A stretch of DNA of 64,000 nt, taken from contig CM066315.1 of the NCBI GenBank assembly GCA_033807775.1, positions 8,436,501 to 8,500,500 of the forward strand, read 5' to 3'. A model generated the notes under the pieces. That model was not told the DNA's origin. It made no database searches and saw nothing but the letters and a program-made list of their open reading frames with translations. Source of the DNA: Saussurea involucrata (taxonomy: Eukaryota > Streptophyta > Magnoliopsida > Asterales > Asteraceae). This document shows, one piece after another, positions 24,812 through 36,264 of the stretch; the stretch's first letter is position 1; each line of letters opens with the position of its first letter. Made by a program: the position numbers and the translations under genes.

Positions 24812-25505
24812 GGGAAATTAATTAAAATGCCTCAACTTCAAATTTTCTTTACAGAAATACCTCATCTCTCTCCCGATTTACAAAAATACCCATTTTTACG
24901 CGATTTGACACTCGATCGCGGATTAAAATACAAAATTCAAAACCATCCACGAATTTTTCTAAATGGTATCCTCGATCGCGGACAATTCATAAAATCGTGG
25001 GTCGATCGAGGAGACACCCAACAATTTGTAGCATTCCAAAACATTTTAATCAACAAATTTTTAATAATATTTTAAAAAATCGAGGACCATCGAGGACAAA
25101 CTACAAATGTGTGGACTAAATTAATAATCAACTAATTAGCATTTAAAGAAAATCAATTAAATAAAAATGTGTGGACTAAAATTAATACATGGAATCTTTA
25201 ATACACTCCAAATCGAGGACCATCGAGGAAGTGCAACCCACAAATCATATTTTATTTAAATTTTAATACAAACCACAAATCGAGGAAGTGCAAAGTTCGA
25301 GGAAGTGCAAAGTGCAAATTTAGACCAAATCGAGGACCATCGCGGATGAAAATGGAATGCTTCGCGGATCCAACTCATTTTTTGACTGGGTCCGCGATCA
25401 AGGATTAAATCGTGAAAACTCGGGGTATTTTTGTAAATCGGGAGAGAGATGGAGTATTTTTGTAAGTGAAAAACGAACTTGGGGCAATCTAATAAAAAAT
25501 TAAAA
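24812..25505. mobile_element. Nested MULE-like segment with GATCGCGG / ATCGAGGA repeats
   Basis: The left end GGGAAATTAATTAAAATGCC shares its first 17 bases with the end of the autonomous MULE at 47560. Inverted blocks CTCTCTCCCGATTTACAAAA and ATTTTTGTAAATCGGGAGAG lie near the two ends. The interior repeats ATCGAGGACCATCGAGGA-type words at about 25079, 25212 and 25327. No gene is present. Confidence 0.55.
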
Positions 25506-25646
25506 TAGAATTTAAGCAAAATTTATTTTTATATCAAAAATCCACATCATTGGCCAAATTAACAATATATATTGAGTCATTCGCCATGTCATCTACCACA
25601 TCAGCATAGTGACCGGTTAATGGTTAAACAAATTATTCATATTTAG

Positions 25647-26022
25647 AGCATCTTCAACAGCTTTCCCATTTTGGAGAAAATGGGAAATATGGTGATTTTA
25701 GGTCTAAAATATACTCCAACAGCTTCCCCAAACCCATCCCCAAAATGGAGAAAGTAGAAAAATCCTCAAAATTTTCTCCAAATATGGAGATTACCCCAAA
25801 AATCATTACCAAGTGTGAGGACCAATAGGAAACATTGAAAATAAATATGTAGAGAGAGAAATAATATTTTAATAGATAAATGGAATATTTTAATATTTTA
25901 GTTAATGTTGGATTCTCCAAAATGGGGAAACTATTGGAGATGAATGTATATTTTTGGGGGATTTTGGCTTTTGGTTCCCCATTTTAAAAAAATTATGGGG
26001 AAGCTGTTGGAGATGCTCTTAT
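25647..26022. mobile_element. GAGCATCTCCAAC-family MITE inside the right TIR
   Basis: The ends TTTAGAGCATCTTCAACAGC and GCTGTTGGAGATGCTCTTA interrupt the right terminal repeat of the 24024-26128 element. The TIR sequence resumes on the far side, so this insertion is younger than the element. Confidence 0.8.
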
Positions 26023-26339
26023 AAGTTTGAAATAACACTATTTTAGGTACCAAAACGGAAGTTTTAATAGTATGTTACCTAAAACAGGAATTAGAACATA
26101 GTAGGTTACATATTCTTGCAATTTGCCTTTCCAAAAAACACTCCAAGCTTACAATGTAACAGATCGAGAGCAAATTGTGTAAAAAACATGCATGTACGCA
26201 AAATTCTAATTGATAACATATTTTGGCATGCATCTCAATTTTATGTGTAACAAAACGAAATCATTCTCTATATGTAACTACAACTTAAGTAAATGATTGT
26301 TTGGTTGGGTTTACATTAATTTTTATATTGATGAAACAC

Positions 26340-26625
26340 TTTGATGAATTAGGGGCTCTTTGTTTACCTCTTAATGGTTCCATTAAGAGGCAACCTCTGA
26401 ATCGCTAAAAGGTAAATCGTGTTTGGCAAAAAAAAAAATATGTCTCTTAATGGTTCTAAATCCCTCTGAATGATTTAGTATTCTGGGCCTCCCTTAACCA
26501 TTCAGCACCCTGATTTCAATCTAAACAATTATCAAACAACTATATTTTATTTTGCACTATATCATAAAAGCCTCTTAATCATTCTGCACTAAACCATTCA
26601 GCAACTGCCAAACAACCCCTTAATC
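26340..26625. mobile_element. MITE, CTCTTAATGG/CTCTGAATC family, copy 3
   Basis: It carries CTCTTAATGGTTCCATTAAG, GCAACCTCTGAATCGC, and TGATTTAGTATTCTGGGCC in the same order as at 5588-5852. It ends near GCAACTGCCAAACAACCCC. Confidence 0.65.
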
Positions 26626-26882
26626 TGTGTGTATTGATTGAGAAATATTTATTTGAGATAGTTCTTTCATAAATGGAAACAATGTGTTTTTTATTGGTAG
26701 ATTTTTTTTTGGAAAAACCTTGTTTTCTGTATAAAGTTTTCTAAAAACTAGTTGAATAAATCATTTTCTAAAATCATGAAGTTATTACCAAATAATTATA
26801 TATGATTGACAAAATAAAATATGAGTTTTATTAAACGGTTAACAAAAAGATGACAAGGCTCGCGCCAAGTAGTTAATTCTTA

Positions 26883-27250
26883 ACAGCATCTCCAACAGCT
26901 TACCCGTTTTAGAGAGAATTAAGAATATGAGGATTTTGGGCTCTACTTTTGTTCTAACAGCTTCCCCAAAACTATTTTCAAAATGAAGAAAGTAGGAGAG
27001 ATAATGAGTTTTTTCTCCAAATATGGAGATATCTCCAAAAATGATTACCAAGTGAGAGGACCAATAAGATCATTTGAAAATAAATATGTAGAGAAAGAAA
27101 TAATATTTTAATAAATGAATGAAATATTTTAATATTATAATTAATATTTTTTTATTCAAAAAAAGAGAATCTGTTAAAGATAAATGTATCTTTTTTTTAA
27201 GATTTTGACTTTTGTTTCTTATTTTGAAGAAGCTGTTAGAGATGCTGTTA
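26883..27250. mobile_element. GAGCATCTCCAAC-family MITE
   Basis: It starts AACAGCATCTCCAACAGCTT and ends AAGCTGTTAGAGATGCTGTTA. The interior (CCAAATATGGAGATATCTCC) resembles the copy at 25647. It lies about 250 bp upstream of the 4CL-like pseudogene. Confidence 0.7.
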
Positions 27251-28001
27251 TAATAATTTAACTGTGTTGATTTCCACGACACTGAAATTTGTTTTTTATT
27301 TAAAAGAAAAGAGAAAAAGAAAAATGGATTTATATAAATCGAGAGGAGTCAAAATCATTATCTTTTTTTTTCTCCTTTTTTGTGTGGCAAATGTTGATTC
27401 CAAATCTGTATACGAATTGATGGTTATTTGTTTGATTAAGATGGTAGTTAATGAATCATAAATTCATACCTCGCCGGCGCTGTGAGATATTCCGGTGAAA
27501 ATGGCGATTTCCGATCCCCGTTCATCCATCAATCCAATTAACGGTTTTTGCTCCAAAACCTATATCTACCATTCCCTTAGACCTCCATATCCTCTACCTT
27601 CACAATCCTGTCCTTTCTCCATAACTGATTTCATCTTCTCCCTTCTCCAAACCACCGTCACACCACCTGCATCACTCATCGACGCCACAACTCGCCGCCG
27701 CCTCCCTTACTCCAACCTCCCACTCCTTGTTCGCAACCTTTCGTTCTCCCTCCGCCAACCGCCATTGTCACTCTCTCATGGAGTTTGTGCTTTCGTTATT
27801 TCCCCTAATTCTTCTCATCTTCCGATTCTCTACCTTTCACTCTTCTCCATTGGTGTCGTCGTTTCGCCTTCAAATCCTGTTAGCTCGGTTCAAGAGATTT
27901 CCCGCCAAATCGACCTCTGTAAACCGGTGGTTGCTTTTGCTACTGTGGAATCGATTCACAAGCTGTTAGAAGCCGGATTTAGTAACCAGATAGTGTTAAT
28001 T

Positions 28002-28136
28002 GGATCGAATGAGTTTGAATCGATGATGAGAGGTGATCAATCTATTGGATCGAATGAGTTTGAATCGATGATGAAAGGTGATCAATCAACCGGATCGAAT
28101 GAGTTTGAATCGATGATGAGAGGTGATCAATCAAAT
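28002..28136 (+). repeat. In-frame 45-bp tandem triplication in 4CL-like exon 1
   Basis: Three consecutive 45-bp units (28002-28046, 28047-28091, 28092-28136) encode GSNEFESMMRGDQS-like peptides of 15 residues. They differ at few positions. The intact paralogue has a single unit (GSDEFESMMRDES). The expansion keeps the frame and lies between the N-terminal region and the AMP-binding motif. Confidence 0.95.
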
Positions 28137-28845
28137 GGAGGTGGAACTAATATAGACGTTTGCCAGTGAGATACGGCGGCGATTTTGTACTCGTCGGGGA
28201 CTACGGGGAAGATCAAGGGCGTGAAATTGACGCACAGGAATCTGATTTCAGCGGTTTCCGGAGCAGTTTCCGGACGTCAAACGACGTCGGCTCCGGATCC
28301 GGCGGTATATCTCTGTACGGTGCCGTACTTCCATATCTATGGCTTCACCTTATGCCTCAGGTTGGTGGCCTTTGGGGAGAGTATCGTGTCGATCGCAAAG
28401 TTCGACTTGCGACTGATGCTGAAGTCGATTGAGAACTTTAGCGTTACTCATCTAGCGGTGGCGCCGCCGGTGGTGGTGGCTTTGGTGGACAGCAACAACG
28501 ATCATTTGGTAGAAGGAAGCAACTGGAGCTCTATGGAAACCGTGATTAGCGGCGGAGCTCCGCTTACGGTTGCCGTGATCAACAAATTCAAGAGACGATT
28601 TCCTAATGTGTCATTGTCACAGGTAAGTTGCATGACATTCTACTATAGTCACGTGATAAACGTGGTTGCGGACGTAATATTTCCAGGGTTTCCTCCGTAC
28701 GAAAAAAAGTTTACAATGAAATACGGTTTTTTTTTTTGATTTAGGTGGATTCCGATCCAATCATCCAATGGATGTTGGATTTTGTCTCCGATCCAATTCA
28801 ATTAACATTGGATTTTGTCTCCGAGATCATGTGTGAATTGTTATT

Positions 28846-29066
28846 TTTTGGTGAGATTTGTGAGAAGTACTTTTAAATAATTGATTACTTTTAATCAAAT
28901 ATTCTTTCATGAATTGTGGCTTAAAAGAGAATTGATCGTATCTTGATGCATCTTATCTTGGTGTATCTCATCCTAATGTTTGTTCATTTCTCATCCAACG
29001 ATTGATAACCACTTCTCACGTTTCTCACCATACTTAATAATTCTCACCGGAACCCAACCCTATATT
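28846..29066. mobile_element. TTCCGGTGAGAAGTTGA-family MITE in pseudogene intron 1
   Basis: It contains GTGAGAAGTACTTTTAAATA at the left, TTTAATCAAATATTCTTTCATG, and TCTCATCCAACGATTGATAA. It ends TTCTCACCGGAACCCAACCC, as in the other copies. A degraded ATCCAATGGATG-type repeat flanks it on both sides (about 28740-28830 and 29270-29460). Confidence 0.65.
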
Positions 29067-31093
29067 ACCATTGGTTATTCATTGAATCGAGTTTGATTTA
29101 TCCAATATTTTAATACGATTTTTAAAATAATTAATCATCTATTACAAGCACTATATATATATATAGCTATCAACTAAAAAACACTGTATATAACTATCAT
29201 CTAAAAAACAATAACCTAAAATATTATTAATTATATATAGCTATTAATTGGATGAGAGTTGGATAATAATTAGATGGGTAATCGGATGATAATGGGATTG
29301 AATAGGTTCGGCTTTATAGGATGCTAAATTGTCATCCAAGAACGGACCAATCCAATTTGGATGTTGAAACTTTGGATCCGATTCGATTCAATTACAATTG
29401 GATACCCAGTTATTGTCGGTCGGTTCTAATTGGATTGGTTGGTTTAAATTGGATCGAATGACTTTATGCATTACATTATATTTAAAAAAAATTAACTGCA
29501 CGAATCAATGTTTTTTAGATATGCAATATTTTTTGGAAAAATATCAAAAATTAACTCCCAAGTTTTCAAAGAAGTCACTATAGCAACTCCTCAACTTGCG
29601 GAGGGGTAAAAAAATACATGGTTTGAAAGTACAGGGACCAAATCTATAAATTTGTCTTGGTAGGGAAGTAACACTTGTGCAAGCTGAGGAAGTATTTGGA
29701 CTATGTAAGCATTGTTGTTGGTGCTATAACCAAACCAAATGCGACATAATCCATGTGGTCTACTCATCGCTAAATACCGAGAGTAAGGAATTTTGGTTTG
29801 CAAAATGAAATACGGGTAAGAATTGGAATTTGAATAAATTAAAATGAAATTTATTGAAATTTGACCACACGTTTGGTTGAAGGTAAATTATGCATATTTG
29901 GTCTTTTGGATTAGAATGATATAATAATAAATGATCAACATAAGTTTTTATGACATTTTCATACTTTCTTACTTTAATTAAACATATGATATAATGATAA
30001 TGTTAGTTGTGGCGGCGGCAATGACGGGAGCCGGGGCGGTGATGACGGCGACAATGGTGGTGATGATGTTAGCCATGTACATAATAAGTTAGCTAGGTTA
30101 ATTTTGACTTTTTTAAATAAATGGAAGGAATGTAATCAAATTCCATCACATATACGATGAAATAATGAAATATGTGAAAGATGGAAGCTATAAAATTCAA
30201 TTCTATTCCATGTACAAACCAAAAAACCTAAATAAAATTTGGTCTAACAAAATTAGTCATTCCAATTCCAATTCCATTCCATATGAATCATATGAACCAA
30301 AGAACTATTAAACAATAAGAATAACGTATTTTGATATGAAAAAGTGTCAACTGAATTTTGATATATTTTTCTCACTTTATAGTCTATCTACGCTAATCGT
30401 TGCAAGTTATATGGTATTTTCGGGTATCTGATGGTTAACGTTTGTTAGTCGTATGGATTGACCGAAACAACGGGCGGAGTCTCACGAGTTGTAGGCCCAT
30501 ATGGGCTCACAAAGGTAGGCAGCGTAGGACGGCTTGTATCACATTGCAAAGCAAAGATAGTTGATCCCAAAACCGGGGTTGGTTTGGCTCCTATGAACCC
30601 CGGTGAACTATGGGTCAAAGGTCCATTCGTTATGAAAGGTAATACACACACACACACACACACTTCTTTCTAGTTAAATTTGCTACATTTTATCATGAAG
30701 ATCATCGATATATTATAATTGTTGCCATTTTAATTTACGTTATTATGGTATGTTGACGATAAAGAAGTTAGGGATGCAATGGTGGACCCGAATGGATGGT
30801 TGAGAACGGGCGATCTTTGTTACTTTGATAACGAAGGTTTCTTATTTGTCGTGGATCGGTTAAAAGAATTGATCAAATATAAAGGTTATCAGGTATATTA
30901 ACTTGTTTCAATGGTAATCACTTCCGTTGCTCGTTAATGGTCTATAATTCGATCTTCTTCCAACGTAGGTACCACCCGCTGAATTGGAAGACATTTTGCA
31001 TTTGCATTCCGACATTATTGAAGCAGCGGTGATTCCGTATGCATTTCTTGATTCCCATGATGAACTCAAACACAAAAAGTAAAGATTTGATAT

Positions 31094-31439
31094 AGGGTCA
31101 TCCCAATTTTATTGAAGACCCTGTTACACCCGTACTAAAACTATAGATTATCTGAAATTAGTAATAAAGAAAATAAAATAAAAAAATTCGTATCATATTA
31201 AAGATCTAATAAATTAAAACAACAAAAATGTTTAAAATGACAAAATGAGAAGAATATCAAAGAGTTGTTAAATGAAATAGTCGTTTTTGATTTTGAAAGA
31301 AATTATACAAGTCTGCATTGAGATGGATTCACAGTTTGGGCTATATAAATTCGATCCCCAATCGCAAATAAAATTAGGCCCTAAAATTTTGGAGGCCGGT
31401 TAAAAAGCCAAGATTTTACATGTTAATAGACGACCCTGT
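31094..31439. mobile_element. Insertion in pseudogene intron 4, absent from the paralogue
   Basis: The short intron 4 of the intact copy shows GATTTGATATGTAAAAA. In copy 1 this is split by about 346 bp that starts AGGGTCATCCC and ends CGACCCT. The flanks TTTGATAT and TTTAATAT could be an 8-bp duplication with one mismatch. The interior is A/T-rich and non-coding. Confidence 0.55.
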
Positions 31440-32138
31440 TTAATATGTAAAAATGGGGATTTTGGTTGTAGGTATCCAGATGAGGAGGTAGGAGAAGTAC
31501 CCATGGGTTTTGTGGTTAGAAGAAGAGGAAGCATCATTGATGAAGCTCAAGTCAAAGCTTTTGTTGCAGAAAAGGTACATTTATTTTTGTTGTCTTTTTA
31601 AGTATATATAATGTTTTTATAGAGGCTTCGTAAAATGCAAATCTTGTATTTGTTGCACACCTTACAAACCAGTGGGCATATATAAATATACATATGCATA
31701 CGTGTAAGAATATACATATAATGGACATACATTCATATGAGATAATGCATATATTTGCATCTCAGATTATGCACACATTGTTCACATGTACACATTGGTT
31801 TGTAAGAGGGTGCAACAAATACATGGTTTGTATTTGATTTGTTAAATACACGTTTGAATTGTCGATTTATTGGGAGATTGGGTTTTAATGGTAATCTGAG
31901 TATCGCTGCCGGGCTAATGACCTTTTTGGTATCATTTTTATTACACCTGAATGCACTTAACATAGAGGGAACACAACTTAACGTAACCGGTCCTATTATA
32001 ACCGGTCTGATCTCTTTAACTTGGACCCTTTGCTAATCTCTAGGTTGCACCCTACAAGAAATTAAGAAGAGTCCGATTTGTGAATTCGATTCCAAAGAAT
32101 GCTCCGGGAAAGATACTGAGGAAGGAGTTGATCAAGTC

Positions 32139-32824
32139 AGTGGCGGACCCAGGATTTTAGGTGAGCGGGTGCACAAACGAAAAGTCTAAGAAATTGTTGT
32201 CGATGTGTTTTAGCCGTAGGGGACTTTTTAAGTTTTTAGTTGATTTCGATATATTTTTTTTCCAATCTTTTGGTTGATTTCGAATGATTTTTTAGGTTTT
32301 TTGTCGATTTCAATTAATTTTTTTGGTTTTTTTGTGTCGATTTGAGATTTTTTTTGGGGGGGGGGGGGGTTCATTGATTTCAAAATAAAATTTTGATTCT
32401 TTGTTTGATTTCGAGAATAAATTTTTAGATTTCTGCAAATTAAAATTAACTATGCATATAGACCTTCATGTAATTAACTAAAAAAATGAAAATTTTAAAA
32501 TTCTGGAGATAGTTAATGATCAAACTAAATTATATTAATAGAGTATTTAATGTGTATTAAATGTAACTTATGAAGAGAAATTATGAGCTTTATCTAGTTT
32601 TAACAAAAATTAGTGCCAAGAGTAGGAATATAACCCCAAACCTCTTGAAACTAGAAGCACTAATAAAGTTGACACAAACCATCTCATTGGAAGATCATTT
32701 TGGTTAGGTATCCAGTTTAAAAATACTTAAGAGCACTCTAAAAATTAAGCGGGTGCACTGCCAAACGATTTACATTTTTTCCCTTACGGTAAACAAGTGA
32801 GCGGGTGCACGGGACCCCCGGAGG
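32139..32824. mobile_element. Insertion disrupting the last exon of the 4CL-like pseudogene
   Basis: Comparison with the intact gene places the junctions after TTGATCAAG and before GGGTCTCAGATCTTAC. The insert begins TCAGTGGCGGACCCAGG, like the terminus of the element at 4158-4509. The word GCGGGTGCAC occurs three times inside, and a 14-base G run lies near 32347. No clear target duplication was found, so the class is uncertain. Confidence 0.65.
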
Positions 32825-32855
32825 AAGGGTCTCAGATCTTACTTCTAAGTTATAG

Positions 32856-34396
32856 TTATATAAATTTATACTACCTTCTTAAAAAAAATGTATGACATCA
32901 CTCTCTAGAGTGCTTTAAAATTTATCGTCACAGAAACTGTTCACTAGTCGTCTTGGATTGGATCTTAAAATATGCGCTTAAATAAAAATCCGTTAGCAAC
33001 ACATTTCATATGGTTAAAAGAAATTCATATGAATAACTATCTGACATATTTAAATCATGAACATTGCTATAAATATTTCTTAGAAACACTGAAGATATTA
33101 ATTCAAGAAATATATCAAATTTCGTTTGTTAGATCGTAAGAATTAACAAAATTATGAAATATAAAATTGATTTCGACACCGACACATTTGATAAGGGTAT
33201 ATTGTTTTGTAGTCCATAATAATCTATTTATGTAGTTAGTTTTTTTTTCTTTATATTTATCGAAAGAACATGTTAGATTTCCATCTGTCTCCAATTCTTT
33301 GGATTTTTGTTAACGTTGATGCATTTTGCGACATAGCATTGTGACAAATGGAGAACAACGTGAAGTTCCGGCAAACCCCTCCCACACCTCCATGTCGAAA
33401 CCCTTCATCTCGAGCATGTTTGAAACCCACGGAAGAAAACTACAAGAATGAATAGATGAACGAAATATATACACATCTCTACAAGTGGCCATCTCGCAAC
33501 TTGTGGAGGGACCATTTTTTGGGTGGAAAATGTAAACTGCTAAGATATAAATTCACTTGCGAAAGTGCTACTAACGAAATATCACCTGCGGGAGTTTTAT
33601 TGAAGGTGTTATCAGAAAAATACAAGATGATGTAAGATCGTGAACACTTACTGAATTTCTTTCTCTTCAGAAAATGGTCCCTTGGGTAGGCGACTTATAG
33701 AAGTGTTTGATAAAATGGTGAAAATAAGAGAGTTGACTGGGACGTTAATTTAGAGCATCTCCAACACCTTTCCCATTTTAGCGAAAATTAAGAATATGAG
33801 GATTTTGGGTTGTTTTTCTTTTGCTCCAACAGGCTTTCAAAAACTATCTTCAAAATGGAGAAAATATATGAGTGAGAAGAAGTTTTTATCCAAATATAAA
33901 CACAACCATAAAAATGATTACTAAGTGAGAGAATCAATAGAAATCTTTGAAAAATAATATTTAGAAAGAAAAATAATATTTTAATAGATGAATGAAATAT
34001 TTTAATATTATAATCAATATTTTTTTTTCTAAAATAGAGCATCGGTTGAAGATGAATGTAATTTTTTTAGAGATTTTAACTTTTAGTTAATTTTGAAGAA
34101 ATTTTAGAAAATCTTTTGAAGATAAATGTAATTTTTTTGGAAAAAAATTTAGGTCAATTTCCCAAAAATAAAACCAGAGTCACCATTTGTTCATTCTTCA
34201 TTAAAAGAAAAAAAAAGAACAAGATGTGTTAAAACTACAAACTACAAGGACTAAAAATGTAATTCACTGATAATAATGAATGTACTACCAAAAAAAGGAT
34301 CACACATCCCCTGTGCTTATAAGATTCTCTCCATTTGTCTCTATCTCCACCACCCACTATTCGCACTGTAACTTGAAGCTTCACTTGAAATCGAAA
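32856..34396. other. Intergenic spacer between the tandem 4CL-like copies
   Basis: No gene is visible. A GAGCATCTCCAAC-family MITE begins at about 33752 (TTTAGAGCATCTCCAACACC) and decays towards 34110. The region just upstream of 34397 should hold the promoter of the intact 4CL-like gene; no clear motif was picked out. Confidence 0.45.
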
Positions 34397-35992
34397 ATGG
34401 CGATTTCCGATTCTCCTTCGTCAATCAATCCACAAAACGGTTTTTGCTCAAAAACTCATATCTACCATTCCCTTAGACCTCCATCTCCTCTACCACCACA
34501 ATCTTCCCCTCTCTCCATAACTGATTTCATCTTCTCCCTTCTCCAAACCACCGTCGCACCACCTGCATCGCTCATTGACGCCACCACACGCCGCCGGATA
34601 CCTTACTCCGACCTCCCACTACTCGTCCGCAACCTTTCCGCCTCCCTCCGCCAACCGCCATTGTCTCTCTCCCATGGAGATTGCGTTTTCGTTATTTGCC
34701 CTAATTCCTCTCATCTCCCAATTCTCTACCTTTCACTTCTCTCAATCGGTGTCGTGGTTTCGCCTTCCAATCCTGTTAGCTCCGTTCAAGAGATTTCTCG
34801 ACATATCCGCCTCTGTAAACCGGCGGTGGCTTTCACGGCGACGGCGGAGTCGGCTCGTAAGCTGTTGGAAGTCGGATTTACTAATCCGGTTGTGGTAATT
34901 GGATCGGATGAGTTTGAATCGATGATGAGAGATGAATCGATTGGAAGTGGAACTGAAATTGAAGTTTTCCAGTCCGATACGGCGGCGATTTTGTACTCGT
35001 CAGGGACTACGGGGAAGATCAAGGGAGTGAAATTGACGCATCGGAATTTGATTTCAACGACTGCCGGAGCAAACTCCGGACGGCAGACGAGGTCGTCTCC
35101 GGCGGTGTTCCTCTGCACGGTGCCGTTATTTCATATTTACGGCTTCGTGTTATGCCTCAGAGTGGTTGCGTTTGGGGACAGCATGGTGTTGATGCGAAGG
35201 TTTGATTTGCGGTTGATGCTGAGGTCGATTGAGGAGTTTGGCGTTACTCATCTAGCGGTGGCGCCGCCGGTGGCGGTGGCTTTGGTGGACGGCAATAATG
35301 AGGAATTGGTGAATCGGACAAAATGGAACTCTCTGGAAGCCGTCCTTTGCGGCGGAGCTCCGCTTACTGTTCCCGTGATCGACAAATTGAAGAAACGATT
35401 TCCCAATGTATCATTGGCGCAGGTATGTTGCATGACATTCTACTCAGTCACGTGATAAGCACGTGTCTCAGTACATGACATTTTGAATTGGAAAATTTTC
35501 AGAAATAGCCAATGACAAAAGAGGTCGATTTTTTAGCCATTTTTAAATCTCATTTCATTTTGTAGTGAATTATTACGTAGAAGATTTGTACATACGCGTA
35601 TGGATTGATTTTTGAATATAAGAAAATAAAATCCTTTTGCAGAAAGACTTTTCTGGTGAAAACCAGTTTTATATATATATAGAGGGAGGTTCAAGGGAAA
35701 ACCTCAAATAAATGGAAAACTAAAAAACACTTTATTAACCGTTGGATTAGATGATCTGATGGATGTGATTAGACGGACGGTTACAACAATATTAATTAAA
35801 TTAAAAAACCTCACCCCCTTGTTTTTTATTCGAAAAAATACGAAAAATGAACAAAATTCGAAGCAAATAAATTGCACCAAATAAACGATCATATTTTTCT
35901 CGTTAATTTGACATCCATATTGATATACTTTTTTCTCCGTATTTTTGTGATTTTCTAGTTTTCCAGATATTTAAGGTTTTCCCCTGAACCTG

Positions 35993-36032
<40 letters not shown>

Positions 36033-36231
36033 ATCAAACGAGAACAATAACTATATAAAAGAACACGAAAACGAACAAAATCATTAGTGATTTTACATTA
36101 ACATGCAAAAAAGCTACACGGACATGAAGTCGCGGCCAAAGTCCTTTTTCGTGAATTAATGTAGAATTACTAATGATTTTATTCGTTCTCGTATTCTTTT
36201 AAATAAGTATTTTTCTCGTTTGAACCCGACT

Positions 36232-36264
<33 letters not shown>

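Larger units (their letters stand above)
24024..26128. mobile_element. Non-autonomous long-TIR element (MULE-like) with nested insertions
   Basis: About 220 bp at each end are inverted copies. Shared blocks include ATTCCTGTTTT, TTTTGGTACCTAA, and TTAACCATTAACCGGTCACT followed by ATGCTGA. Flanking direct repeats are TTCCAAAAG (24015-24023) and TTCCAAAAA (26129-26137), 9 bp with one mismatch. Long TIRs and 9-bp duplications are typical of Mutator-like elements. The right arm is split by a GAGCATCTCC MITE (25647-26022), and the middle holds a second MULE-like segment (24812-25505). No transposase coding sequence is visible. Confidence 0.75.
27501..32160 (+). pseudogene. 4CL-like acyl-CoA ligase pseudogene (tandem copy 1)
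   Basis: Six exon-like blocks, 27501-28622, 30449-30638, 30747-30892, 30969-31036, 31472-31574 and 32044-32160, align one-to-one with the intact gene at 34397-37991. They keep ATP/AMP-binding motifs such as SSGTTGKIKGV, GELWVKGP and WLRTGDLCYF. Four changes argue against function. An in-frame TGA sits at 28167-28169, just before the AMP-binding motif, where the paralogue has a Ser codon. A 45-bp unit is triplicated at 28002-28136. The exon 3 acceptor is TATG where the paralogue has TCAG. An insertion after 32138 replaces the C-terminus with SVADPGF-stop, so the SKL signal is stranded at 32844-32855. The rest is well preserved, so decay looks recent. Confidence 0.88.

Noticed and set aside
28160..28739. 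Separate gene starting after the pseudogene TGA (MYSSGTTGKIKGVKLTHRN)
   Set aside because: It is the same exon continuing in frame past the stop; the paralogue shows one continuous exon.
34575..35433. Alternative frames of 61-110 residues in the intact 4CL-like exon 1
   Set aside because: Shadows of the 342-codon exon, which carries the AMP-binding motifs.
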